From: a bacterium
GTDB taxonomy: Bacteria > Oederibacteriota > CAKKQC01
Length of the DNA stretch: 64,000 nucleotides
Direction of reading: 5' to 3'
Assembly: GCA_919901855.1 (NCBI GenBank)
Contig: CAKKQC010000030.1
Span: 21,212 to 85,211, forward strand
The position numbers were made by a program, and so were the translations under genes. The stretch's first letter is position 1; the number at the start of each line of letters is the position of its first letter. Below, piece by piece: positions 1-6,683 of the stretch. The notes beneath the pieces were generated by a model. The model saw nothing but the letters and a program-made list of their open reading frames with translations. It did not search any database and was not told the origin of the DNA.

Positions 1-1445
1 AGGACAAGTACGTCCTCAAGAACGGGCGGATGTGGCAGTTTGACGCCGTGCGCGAGGACCGCGAGAAGCGGGCGATGATCGACGCCCGCCCGGAGGATCG
101 CAACCTGGTCAGGACGAAGTACGGTAAGGGCGGGGTCTACCGGACCACGCTCGCGGCCAAGCTCCTGTGCATGGTCGCCAACAAGGCCGCCTCGCTCGAC
201 GCGCAGGGCATCGGGATGGAAATGGAGTCCGAGAAGCCGGACTGGTGCGACGCCATGAACGGGCTCCCGGGCCGGTTCGGGTCCTCGCTCTCGGAGACCC
301 TGGAGCTCAAGCGGTTGTGCCAGTACCTCCTCAAGCACCTGCGGCCGGATGATTCCATCGGTCTCGCGGTCGAGGTCAAGGCCCTGCTCGACGGCGTGGT
401 CCGCGAGATCCGGACGTGCCTCAGGACGAATAACTCGTTCGCGTACTGGGACCGGACCTACACGCTCAAGGAGGCCTACCGGGCAAGGACGCGGCTCGGC
501 GTTTCGGGCCGGGACGTCGCGGTGACCGGCGAATCCGCCATCGCGGCGCTGGAAGCCGTCGTCGCCCTGTGCGACCTCGGCACGAAGAAGTGTCTCCGGA
601 AGTACGGCACCTACGTGACCTACTTCATGAACGAGCCGACCCGGTGGACGCCCATCAAGGGCACTCGGACGGCGAAGATCAGGGCATTCAAGCAGATTCC
701 CCTCCCGCTCTACCTCGAGGGGTTCGTCCACGCGCTCCGCACCGAGGGCGACCGCCGCATCCCGGCCATGGTCCGGAAGAGCGGGCTCTTCGACCCCAAG
801 CTCGGCATGTACCGGGTCAACGCGCCGCTCGGGAACTTCACCAACGAGATCGGGCGGGCCAAGACGTTCCCGCGAGGCTGGCTCGAGAACGAGTCCATCT
901 GGCTCCACATGGAGTACAAGTACCTGCTCGAGGTCCTGCGGGCCGGCTGTTACGAGGACTTCTTCCGCGACTTTCGCAAGTGCGTGGTCGCGTTCCTCGA
1001 CCCCGCCGTCTACCGCCGGAGCATCCTCGAGAACTGCTCGTTCCTCGTCGGGTCCGGCTACCCCGACCCCGACCGGCACGGGGCCGGCTTCGTGGCGCGG
1101 CTCACGGGCGCCACGGCCGAGTTCATCGACATCTGGGTGAGGATGACGAGCGGCAAGTCGCCGTTCACGCTCGATAAGGACGGAGTCCTCCGGTTCCGGC
1201 TCTCGCCGGTCCTGCCCGCGTGGCTCTTCAAGGACGGCGTCTTCGAGTTCCGGTTCCTGGGCTCGATCGATGTCACGTACCTCAACCTCTCGCGGAAGAA
1301 CACGTGGGAGGGCCTGCGTCCAATCTCCTACCGGATCGTGACCGCCGGCGGGGAGACCACGGTGGCCGGCGAGTCGCTCGGCGAGTCCTGGGCTTCCCGC
1401 ATCCGCGACCGCCAGGTGATGCGGCTGGTCGTCACGCTGGGATAG
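1..1445 (+). CDS. Cellobiose-phosphorylase-like (GH94-related) protein, C-terminal part
   Basis: Only the C-terminal ~480 codons lie in the window. The frame is open from base 3, so the ATG at 30 is an internal Met and the true start is upstream. Visible blocks are GGVYRTTLAAKLLCMV, DWCDAMNGLPGRFGSS, ELKRLCQYLLKHL and GNFTNEIGRAKTFPRGW, followed by a C-terminal beta-rich tail. I recognise the DAMNGLPGxFGSS pattern from large proteins usually annotated as cellobiose-phosphorylase-like ((alpha/alpha)6-barrel, GH94-related). Whether it is a phosphorylase, hydrolase or structural glycan protein cannot be told from this half. The next gene starts 26 bp downstream and encodes a beta-helix protein, and an esterase and a propeller glycosidase follow, so a role in carbohydrate turnover is inferred. 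The family call is from recollection, not a search. Confidence 0.6.
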   Translation, partial: DKYVLKNGRMWQFDAVREDREKRAMIDARPEDRNLVRTKYGKGGVYRTTLAAKLLCMVANKAASLDAQGIGMEMESEKPDWCDAMNGLPGRFGSSLSETLELKRLCQYLLKHLRPDDSIGLAVEVKALLDGVVREIRTCLRTNNSFAYWDRTYTLKEAYRARTRLGVSGRDVAVTGESAIAALEAVVALCDLGTKKCLRKYGTYVTYFMNEPTRWTPIKGTRTAKIRAFKQIPLPLYLEGFVHALRTEGDRRIPAMVRKSGLFDPKLGMYRVNAPLGNFTNEIGRAKTFPRGWLENESIWLHMEYKYLLEVLRAGCYEDFFRDFRKCVVAFLDPAVYRRSILENCSFLVGSGYPDPDRHGAGFVARLTGATAEFIDIWVRMTSGKSPFTLDKDGVLRFRLSPVLPAWLFKDGVFEFRFLGSIDVTYLNLSRKNTWEGLRPISYRIVTAGGETTVAGESLGESWASRIRDRQVMRLVVTLG

Positions 1446-1456
1446 CCGGGACAAGG

Positions 1457-1462
1457 TATAAC
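1457..1462 (+). promoter_or_regulatory. Candidate leaderless -10 box (TATAAC) for the beta-helix gene
   Basis: TATAAC lies 9 nt before the ATG at 1472 and there is no Shine-Dalgarno between them. This is the spacing seen before many other starts in this window, so transcription probably begins at the start codon. Confidence 0.5.
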
Positions 1463-1471
1463 AGTGGCGTT

Positions 1472-3544
1472 ATGGATGCCGCGTCGACCCTCGTCGCCCT
1501 CGTCCTCCACGTGACCCCGGCCCTCGCCGCGCCGGATCGCCTGCCGGTCATGGCCCCGGGCGGCCGCCTGCACCACGGCCAGGACCCGCTCGAACTCAGC
1601 CGGACCGTCACGCTCCCAACCCCGGGCGTCTGGTACCTCTGGCTGAAGGTGACCGCCCGCGGGACGGAGCCGCTCGTTGTCGAGTACGACCTCGACGGCG
1701 CGAAGCCCCGCCACCGGCCCCGCGCGCTCATCCCGATCGAGACCTACGCGAAGTCGCAGTGGATATCCAACACGCTCATGCCCGGGTTCCGGGCCGAGGT
1801 GCACGTGGCGAAGCCGGGGGCCCATGTCCTGCGGCTCAAGGTCGAAGGCGAGGGAGCGGACCTCGTGGTCGAGAAGATGGCGCTCACGCTCGCCTGGTCG
1901 GCCGTCCCCAAGGGCGACACGCTGGATCATCGCGACGACCCCGGCGGCGGACGGGCGTACTTCCCCGCCGACGACCTCGAGGCGAACGGGTTCCGGGAAG
2001 GCTTCGAGCTGCCCCCGATCACGGCGGTGCGCCGCTACCACGTCGATGCGGACGCCGGGGACGACGGCCGGGACGGGCTGACCCCGGCGACCGCCTGGAG
2101 ATCGCTCGCAAAGGCCAATGCCCGCGTCTTCGAACCCGGTGACGCGCTCCTGCTCAAGCGCGGCGGAAAGTGGCTCGGGACCATCTCCCCCGCCGGCAGC
2201 GGCACGGCCGGCGCGTGGATCACGATCGGCGCCTACGGCGACGGCCCGCGGCCCCTGATCGACGGGGGACCGGACAGCGCGGTAGACCTGCGCGATGTCT
2301 CATACCGCGAGATCCGGGACATCGAAGTCACGACCGATCCGCTGGGCGGGGGGTTCGGGATCACGGTCACGGCCAACCGCCCGGGTCCCCGGCCCAAGGG
2401 GCTCCGCATACTCAACATCGTGGCCTCGGACTGCGGTAATGCCGGGATACACGCGGGCGGGACCTGGGACGCGAACGACGGGATCGACGAGATCGTCATC
2501 GAGAACTGCCTCGCGTTCCGGAACCGCGGCGCCGGGATCGAGATCTACGGGTGGCACCAGGGCGGGTGGCGCGACGGGATCGTGCGCAACTGCACGGCTT
2601 GGTCGAACGGCGGGATGGGGGGAATCTATGCCTGCTCCGGCCGGCACATCCTGATCGAGAACTGCCGGACCTACCACAACTATTTCCTCGGCACGTGGTT
2701 CTGGAACGCGCTGAACGTGACGATGCGTCGTTGCGAGTCGTGGCGTTGCCATACGAGCGGCGAGCGCGGGGGGTTCGACCTCGACTACCTCGTGAACGCC
2801 TCCGTGATCGAGGACTGCTACTCGCACCACAACGAGCACTACGGGTTCATGCTCATGGGGAACGGCAACCAGCCCATGATCGACGTGCCCAAGGTCAGCC
2901 GGCACAACCTCGTCCGGCGGTGCCTGGCCGAGGACGACCGGCCGCCCTTCTGGATCATCGAGACCTTCGAGGACTCGATCGTCATGGACAACATCGCGCT
3001 CGCGACCGGGAAGGGAATCGCGGCCTTCGAGGTATCGGGCTGGCCGGACGGAATCCAGGACGGCGGATGGCCCGCCCGGTGCGCGTTCACGAACAACGTC
3101 ATGTGCGCGCGCGACGGCGCGGTGCCGCTCTCCGTGGACGACGAGCCCACGCGGCTGGCCAACGTCTTCGACGGCACCTGGCTCTGGCAGGCCGCGCGGG
3201 ACAAGCCCCTGGTCCAATGGGGCGGGACGAACTACAACCCGGCGGGCTGGGGCGTGAAGTCCCCGAAGCGCCCCTGGCGCCGGTTCACGACGATCGGCGC
3301 CTACCGCAAGGGTACGGGCCAGGACGCCCACGGCGGCGCGGGCGATCCGGGATTCGCGGGTAAGGCGTGGCAGGGCGCCATCGGGCTCGGCGCGCTCGAG
3401 ACCTACCGGCCGAAGCCGGGCGGCCCGCTTTCGAAGTCCGCGCGCGCCGCATCCCCCGTCACGGCCGAGTGGCTCGCCGCCCGCGCCAAGTACCTGACCG
3501 ACGCCCCCGGCCTCCCCGACATCCCCCTCGCCCCCGCGCCCTGA
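1472..3544 (+). CDS. Secreted right-handed parallel beta-helix protein
   Basis: 690 aa from the ATG at 1472. That start is preferred over upstream in-frame starts because it follows a TATAAC box and opens a short hydrophobic leader (MDAASTLVALVLHVTPALAA), which suggests export. A beta-sandwich-like N-terminal part (about 20-190) is followed by YHVDADAGDDGRDGLTPATA, the typical opening of DUF1565/pectate-lyase-superfamily helices. Repeated IENCxxxxN and NCTAWSN-like coils (about 300-560) follow, with stacked Asn/Cys positions such as IVIENCLAFRNRGAG, IVRNCTAWSNGG and ILIENCRTYHN. The fold is clear. The substrate is unknown, and no catalytic residue set can be assigned by eye. It could be a polysaccharide lyase, a glycosidase or a non-catalytic glycan binder. 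The neighbours support carbohydrate use. Confidence 0.75.
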   Translation: MDAASTLVALVLHVTPALAAPDRLPVMAPGGRLHHGQDPLELSRTVTLPTPGVWYLWLKVTARGTEPLVVEYDLDGAKPRHRPRALIPIETYAKSQWISNTLMPGFRAEVHVAKPGAHVLRLKVEGEGADLVVEKMALTLAWSAVPKGDTLDHRDDPGGGRAYFPADDLEANGFREGFELPPITAVRRYHVDADAGDDGRDGLTPATAWRSLAKANARVFEPGDALLLKRGGKWLGTISPAGSGTAGAWITIGAYGDGPRPLIDGGPDSAVDLRDVSYREIRDIEVTTDPLGGGFGITVTANRPGPRPKGLRILNIVASDCGNAGIHAGGTWDANDGIDEIVIENCLAFRNRGAGIEIYGWHQGGWRDGIVRNCTAWSNGGMGGIYACSGRHILIENCRTYHNYFLGTWFWNALNVTMRRCESWRCHTSGERGGFDLDYLVNASVIEDCYSHHNEHYGFMLMGNGNQPMIDVPKVSRHNLVRRCLAEDDRPPFWIIETFEDSIVMDNIALATGKGIAAFEVSGWPDGIQDGGWPARCAFTNNVMCARDGAVPLSVDDEPTRLANVFDGTWLWQAARDKPLVQWGGTNYNPAGWGVKSPKRPWRRFTTIGAYRKGTGQDAHGGAGDPGFAGKAWQGAIGLGALETYRPKPGGPLSKSARAASPVTAEWLAARAKYLTDAPGLPDIPLAPAP

Positions 3545-3548
3545 TCTC

Positions 3549-3579
3549 GGTTTGAGGTGCCAAAATGGCACCTCAAACC
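3549..3579. repeat. Palindromic repeat P1 (14-bp stem, AAA loop)
   Basis: A perfect inverted repeat: TTTGAGGTGCCA pairs with TGGCACCTCAAA around an AAA loop, and the stem extends by two G-C pairs on the outside. It sits just after the stop of the beta-helix gene and could terminate transcription, although no U tract follows. It has the same layout as P2 (3600-3628) and P3 (4397-4423). Confidence 0.8.
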
Positions 3580-3599
3580 CCAGTCGATCGGCCTCTCCC

Positions 3600-3628
3600 A
3601 CTTGAGGTTCCAGATTGGAACCTCAAGT
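3600..3628. repeat. Palindromic repeat P2 (13-bp stem, GAT loop)
   Basis: A perfect inverted repeat, ACTTGAGGTTCCA / TGGAACCTCAAGT, around GAT. It differs from P1 at paired stem positions, so base pairing is kept although the sequence has changed. It lies between the beta-helix gene and the 3-prime end of the PIN toxin gene. Confidence 0.8.
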
Positions 3629-3647
3629 CACGGGACCTCGCGAACTC

Positions 3648-4064
3648 TTAGGCAAACGGGTTCAGAACCGCGATCCCGCATCCCTCGAAATCGGACGCAT
3701 TCCGCGACACCACCGTCAGCCCGTGAACAGAGGCAGTCGCGGCAATCAACATGTCGGCCTGTGACCTTGTTCGCCCCTTCCGCCTGAGAGAGCCCCGCAG
3801 ATCTCCGGCGCAACGGGCAATCTCCTCGGTCACCGGGAGGACCACGCATCCCCGCCTGAGGAAAGCCTCAAACCATTCTGCCATTCGTTCGTTCGGCTTC
3901 CAGGAGAGCCCGTAGCGCACCTCCTCGACGGTCACCACGCCGATCCCCGTCTTGAGCACGCCCACAGCCCACGCCGCGACGCCCGCGTCGGGCTCGGGCT
4001 TCAGGAGCTCACTGAGGACGTTGGTGTCCAGCAGATGCGCGATGTCGTGATGCAGTGAAGGCAT
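3648..4064 (-). CDS. PIN-domain toxin (VapC/FitB-like ribonuclease)
   Basis: 138 aa. The ATG at 4064 is chosen because the frame further upstream only mirrors the antitoxin gene. PIN hallmarks are visible: the first acidic residue in HLLDTNVLSELLKP (D13), the acidic VTVEEVRYGL segment, SQADMLIAATA with the third acidic residue, and the terminal VSRNASDF. PIN toxins of this class cleave RNA in a Mg-dependent way and are held inactive by the partner antitoxin. The start lies 56 bp inside the antitoxin gene, so the two are translationally linked. Length and domain fit a complete toxin. The RNA target cannot be inferred. Confidence 0.88.
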   Translation of the reverse strand: MPSLHHDIAHLLDTNVLSELLKPEPDAGVAAWAVGVLKTGIGVVTVEEVRYGLSWKPNERMAEWFEAFLRRGCVVLPVTEEIARCAGDLRGSLRRKGRTRSQADMLIAATASVHGLTVVSRNASDFEGCGIAVLNPFA

Positions 4065-4335
4065 TAGGGCGGTCACGGCGTTTCGGGGTCTCGAGGACGT
4101 ATCCTTCCCGCCGGCATATCTCACGGCCCTCCGCGAACAACTCGGCCAGGGTCGCGGATGACTTGCGGAGCGGGCGCTTGGCCAACTCCCGGTATGCATC
4201 GGGACCCACGACAACTGCAGCGACTCGTTCACGGTTGTAGACCGGCTGGGGCTCCCGCACGGCCGACTTCATCAGGTCGGCGAATCTCCGCCTGGCCTTC
4301 GCCACGGTCCACTTAATGGGCATTCCCTTGCGCAT
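4009..4335 (-). CDS. Phd/YefM-type antitoxin
   Basis: 108 aa, first gene of the toxin-antitoxin pair. The N-terminal part, WTVAKARRRFADLMKSAV then PVYNRERVAAVVVGPDAY, is the Phd/YefM DNA-binding dimer fold. The Arg/Lys-rich tail (about 50-108) should wrap the PIN toxin encoded 56 bp inside its 3-prime end. Phd antitoxins repress their own promoter, and a perfect 12-bp inverted repeat sits directly upstream (4337-4374), ending two bases before the ATG. An in-frame ATG at codon 5 is an alternative start. The module lies among carbohydrate genes with palindromes on both sides, which suggests it arrived as an insertion. Confidence 0.85.
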   Translation of the reverse strand: MRKGMPIKWTVAKARRRFADLMKSAVREPQPVYNRERVAAVVVGPDAYRELAKRPLRKSSATLAELFAEGREICRREGYVLETPKRRDRPNAFTASRHRASAGHQRPQ

Positions 4336-4336
4336 G

Positions 4337-4374
4337 GTTCATGTACATCATGCCAGATCAATATGTACATGAAC
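4337..4374 (-). promoter_or_regulatory. Inverted-repeat operator of the Phd/PIN module
   Basis: GTTCATGTACAT (4337-4348) and ATGTACATGAAC (4363-4374) are a perfect 12-bp inverted repeat with a 14-nt spacer. Each arm contains the self-complementary ATGTACAT. Placed immediately before the antitoxin ATG, it fits the autorepression site bound by Phd-family antitoxin dimers, with the promoter lying within it. Confidence 0.75.
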
Positions 4375-4396
4375 AACGGGGTGAGCCAGCGCGTCA

Positions 4397-4423
4397 CTTG
4401 AGATGCCAGAATGGCATCTCAAG
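4397..4423. repeat. Palindromic repeat P3 (12-bp stem, GAA loop)
   Basis: CTTGAGATGCCA / TGGCATCTCAAG around GAA is a third member of the P1/P2 family, again with compensated stem changes. It overlaps the stop codon of the propeller gene (TGA at 4419-4421 on the minus strand), so it also supplies the last bases of that gene. Confidence 0.8.
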
Positions 4424-5447
4424 ATTGCCCGGGGAACTCCTTCATATAGAGCTGTTCACTGCCGTAGAAGCCGGAGTTGTAGTAGAGCGCCCAGCGACCG
4501 TCGGGAAACACGAGGATGTGCTGGCGCCAGAGGTTCGTGCCCTCGCCGGCCGCGACCGCTTCGGGAGGAACCTTCTCGATCCACTCGATCGGTTCCCGCT
4601 CGAACTGCCACCCCGTGACCGGCCACTCCTCGTCGCAGTACGAGAATCCGCCGAGACTGGGCGCGGGCTCCTCGCGAGCGACGGTCGAGTCTTTCGGATC
4701 GGGCGCCGTGGGCGAGGCGTTCACGATCACCTCCCACCGGTGCGTGCGGCCGGGCAAGAGCTGGACGCCGCCGACCCAGCCGGACGCCCAGTGGCCGCGC
4801 TCCGGCTCCGGCGGCAGGATGATCCCGAGCTTGCGCGCCGTCCGCTCCCCCAGCTTCTGGACGGCGGCCGCGGAGGCGTTGCCGTATGGGCTCACGGTCC
4901 GCGGCTGGGCGGTCCGCGGGTATCCCATATAGAAGTAGAGGAACTCGCCGCGGTCCTCGAACCAGAAGCCCGTGACCGCGTCCACGTGCTTCTCGTCGAA
5001 CTCGCCCGGGCCGCCGACGTCGATCAGGATGCCCTCCTCGACGGTCCACGGTCCCGCCAGCTTCAGCGCCCAGGCCCGCTGCACGACCTTGGAACCGTTC
5101 TTGAACGACACGGTCACCAGCCAGTACCTCCCATCCACGCGAGCGGCCCGGTTGGGACGGAGCGCGTCCATGACGACGAACGGCTTGTGCGTCCCGCCCC
5201 CGGAGAGCGCGGAGGGGTTCGCGAACTTGAGCGGGCCGACGACCCGCCAACTGCCGGGCCCCGGATCGTCCGGATTCGTGCAGACGGCCTCCCCCGCCCC
5301 GGGCGGCGAGAAGAACAGGATCATGCGCCAGGAATTTATGTCGTCATCCCAGACGATGCACGGGTCCCCGACGACCTCGGAGCCCTCGCCCGAGCTCGCG
5401 CGCGGGAGAATGAGCCCCCGTCGCGTCCACGTCATCGCGTCGCTCAC
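4419..5447 (-). CDS. Five-bladed beta-propeller glycosidase-like protein (GH43/GH130-type fold)
   Basis: 342 aa from the GTG at 5447 (an ATG at 5435 is the alternative). The text reads as a propeller glycosidase: TWTRRGLILPRAS, GDPCIVWDDDINSWRMILFF (blade 1 with the usual Asp), THKPFVVMDALRP, KHVDAVTGFWFEDRGEFLYF, and a last blade with FPDGRWALYYNSGFYG. Repeated W/Y-D-G-x-W strands match the GH43/GH130/GH32-like superfamily. The catalytic set and substrate are not assignable by eye. The N-terminus is disturbed: a better-looking first segment lies in another frame at 5444-5503. It diverges from the CE15 esterase gene and probably works in the same glycan pathway. Confidence 0.7.
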   Translation of the reverse strand: MSDAMTWTRRGLILPRASSGEGSEVVGDPCIVWDDDINSWRMILFFSPPGAGEAVCTNPDDPGPGSWRVVGPLKFANPSALSGGGTHKPFVVMDALRPNRAARVDGRYWLVTVSFKNGSKVVQRAWALKLAGPWTVEEGILIDVGGPGEFDEKHVDAVTGFWFEDRGEFLYFYMGYPRTAQPRTVSPYGNASAAAVQKLGERTARKLGIILPPEPERGHWASGWVGGVQLLPGRTHRWEVIVNASPTAPDPKDSTVAREEPAPSLGGFSYCDEEWPVTGWQFEREPIEWIEKVPPEAVAAGEGTNLWRQHILVFPDGRWALYYNSGFYGSEQLYMKEFPGQS

Positions 5448-5503
5448 AGACGCACCCGGTACGCGTAGACCGGTCTGCCGCCGTTCCCTTCGATGATGAG
5501 CAC
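5444..5503 (-). CDS. 19-codon ORF: leader peptide or frameshifted N-terminus of the propeller gene
   Basis: GTG at 5503 opens a reading frame VLIIEGNGGRPVYAYRVRL whose TGA overlaps the GTG at 5447 as GTGA. A TAGAAT box stands 6 nt upstream, with no rival promoter for the propeller gene. GGRPVYAYRVR followed in the other frame by SDAMTWTRRGLIL reads like one continuous first blade, so a one-base deletion around 5447-5452 is one explanation. The other is a short translated leader coupled by GTGA, an arrangement used by many genes here. Confidence 0.45.
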   Translation of the reverse strand: MLIIEGNGGRPVYAYRVRL

Positions 5504-5509
5504 GGGTTG

Positions 5510-5515
5510 ATTCTA
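5510..5515 (-). promoter_or_regulatory. Candidate leaderless -10 box (TAGAAT), propeller gene side
   Basis: On the minus strand TAGAAT ends 6 nt before the GTG at 5503. It is back to back with the plus-strand box at 5528-5533, forming a compact divergent promoter. Confidence 0.5.
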
Positions 5516-5527
5516 CCCGTAGGCTGG

Positions 5528-5533
5528 TAGGAT
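5528..5533 (+). promoter_or_regulatory. Candidate leaderless -10 box (TAGGAT), CE15 gene
   Basis: TAGGAT ends 6 nt before the ATG at 5540, with no Shine-Dalgarno in between. Confidence 0.5.
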
Positions 5534-5539
5534 GGGCGC

Positions 5540-6673
5540 ATGAAGAACCCAGGCTTCCCGGCTCCCGAACGGCTCCCCCTCCGCCGTGGCTGGCCCGACC
5601 CGCTGGAGATGTTCCGGGGAGAGAGGGTGGCGACCCGCGCCGCGTGGGAGCACGTCCGGAAGCCCGAACTGGGCGCCCTGTTCCGACACTACATGTACGG
5701 GTTCGAGCCGCCCGCGCCCCGGAATCTCCGGGTCCGGCTCCTGGACGAGATGCCGCACGCACGCGGCCGCGCCGTCCTACGCGAGTACCGGGTCAACTTT
5801 GGGCCCCGCGGCACCCCGGCGATGTCCCTCCTCATCGTCCGCCCCGCGCGGGTCCGCGGACCCGTGCCCATGTTCGTCGGCGTCAACTTCACCGGCAACG
5901 TGAACGTGCGTAGTGGAATGGACGGCCGGCCCGACGCGTGGCCCGCGGAGCTCGTGGTCCGGAAGGGCTTCGGGTTCGCGACCTTCCATGCGTCCGACGT
6001 CGATCCCGACCGGCCGGACTTCACCGACGGCGTCCACCCCTGGTACTTCCGCCGCGGCCAGACGAAGCCGCGGCCGACGGACTGGGGCACGATCTCGGCC
6101 TGGGCCTGGGGCCTTTCGCGCGCGGCCGATGCCCTTCTCAGGGCCCGCGAGACTGCGCCGGACCGGCTGATGGCGATCGGCCACTCGCGGATGGGCAAGG
6201 CCGCGCTCCTGGCCGCCGCGCTCGATCCCCGGTTCGCGCTCGCGATCGTGAACCAGGCCGGATGCGGCGGCTCCGCCCCGAGCCGGGGCACGGTCGGCGA
6301 GAGTGTGCGCAGCATCAACAAGATGTTCCCGCATTGGTTCAATGACGTCTTCCCTCGATTCAGCAGGGCGGTGAACCGCCTCCCGTTCGACCAGCACGGG
6401 CTCGTCGCCCTCGTGGCGCCCCGGCCCGTCCTCTTCCTCGCCGCCGAGGGCGACCAGTGGGCAAACCCCGACGGCCAGTTCGAAGTGCTCAAGCACGCGG
6501 AGCCCGTCTATCACCTCCTCGGTGCAAAGGGGCTGGGCGTGAACCGGCGTCCCCCCATAGGCAAGCTGGTCGGCGCCGATCTCGGCTACCGGCTCCGTCC
6601 CGGCACCCACGCGCTCGGCCCCGACGACTGGGCCGTCGCACTCCGGTTCGCCTCAGCCCGGCTGAAGGTGTAG
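5540..6673 (+). CDS. CE15-type glucuronoyl esterase / acetyl xylan esterase family protein
   Basis: 377 aa alpha/beta hydrolase. The nucleophile elbow MAIGHSRMGKAALLAA (Ser216) matches the G-x-S-R-x-G-K motif of CE15 glucuronoyl esterases, which cleave the ester between lignin alcohols and 4-O-methyl-glucuronate on xylan. Other family-like blocks are LFRHYMYGF, VGVNFTGN, ALVAPRPVLFLAAEGDQWA and the C-terminal GTHALGPDDW carrying the likely catalytic His. No convincing signal peptide is seen, so the enzyme may be cytoplasmic or exported in a non-classical way. An FAD oxidoreductase follows 10 bp downstream. The family is clear but the exact ester substrate is inferred. Confidence 0.82.
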   Translation: MKNPGFPAPERLPLRRGWPDPLEMFRGERVATRAAWEHVRKPELGALFRHYMYGFEPPAPRNLRVRLLDEMPHARGRAVLREYRVNFGPRGTPAMSLLIVRPARVRGPVPMFVGVNFTGNVNVRSGMDGRPDAWPAELVVRKGFGFATFHASDVDPDRPDFTDGVHPWYFRRGQTKPRPTDWGTISAWAWGLSRAADALLRARETAPDRLMAIGHSRMGKAALLAAALDPRFALAIVNQAGCGGSAPSRGTVGESVRSINKMFPHWFNDVFPRFSRAVNRLPFDQHGLVALVAPRPVLFLAAEGDQWANPDGQFEVLKHAEPVYHLLGAKGLGVNRRPPIGKLVGADLGYRLRPGTHALGPDDWAVALRFASARLKV

Positions 6674-6676
6674 ACT
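6671..6676 (+). promoter_or_regulatory. Candidate leaderless -10 box (TAGACT), FAD oxidoreductase gene
   Basis: TAGACT starts at the TAG stop of the esterase gene and ends 7 nt before the ATG at 6684. It may give an internal leaderless transcript in addition to read-through. Confidence 0.4.
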
Positions 6677-6683
6677 GCGCCTC

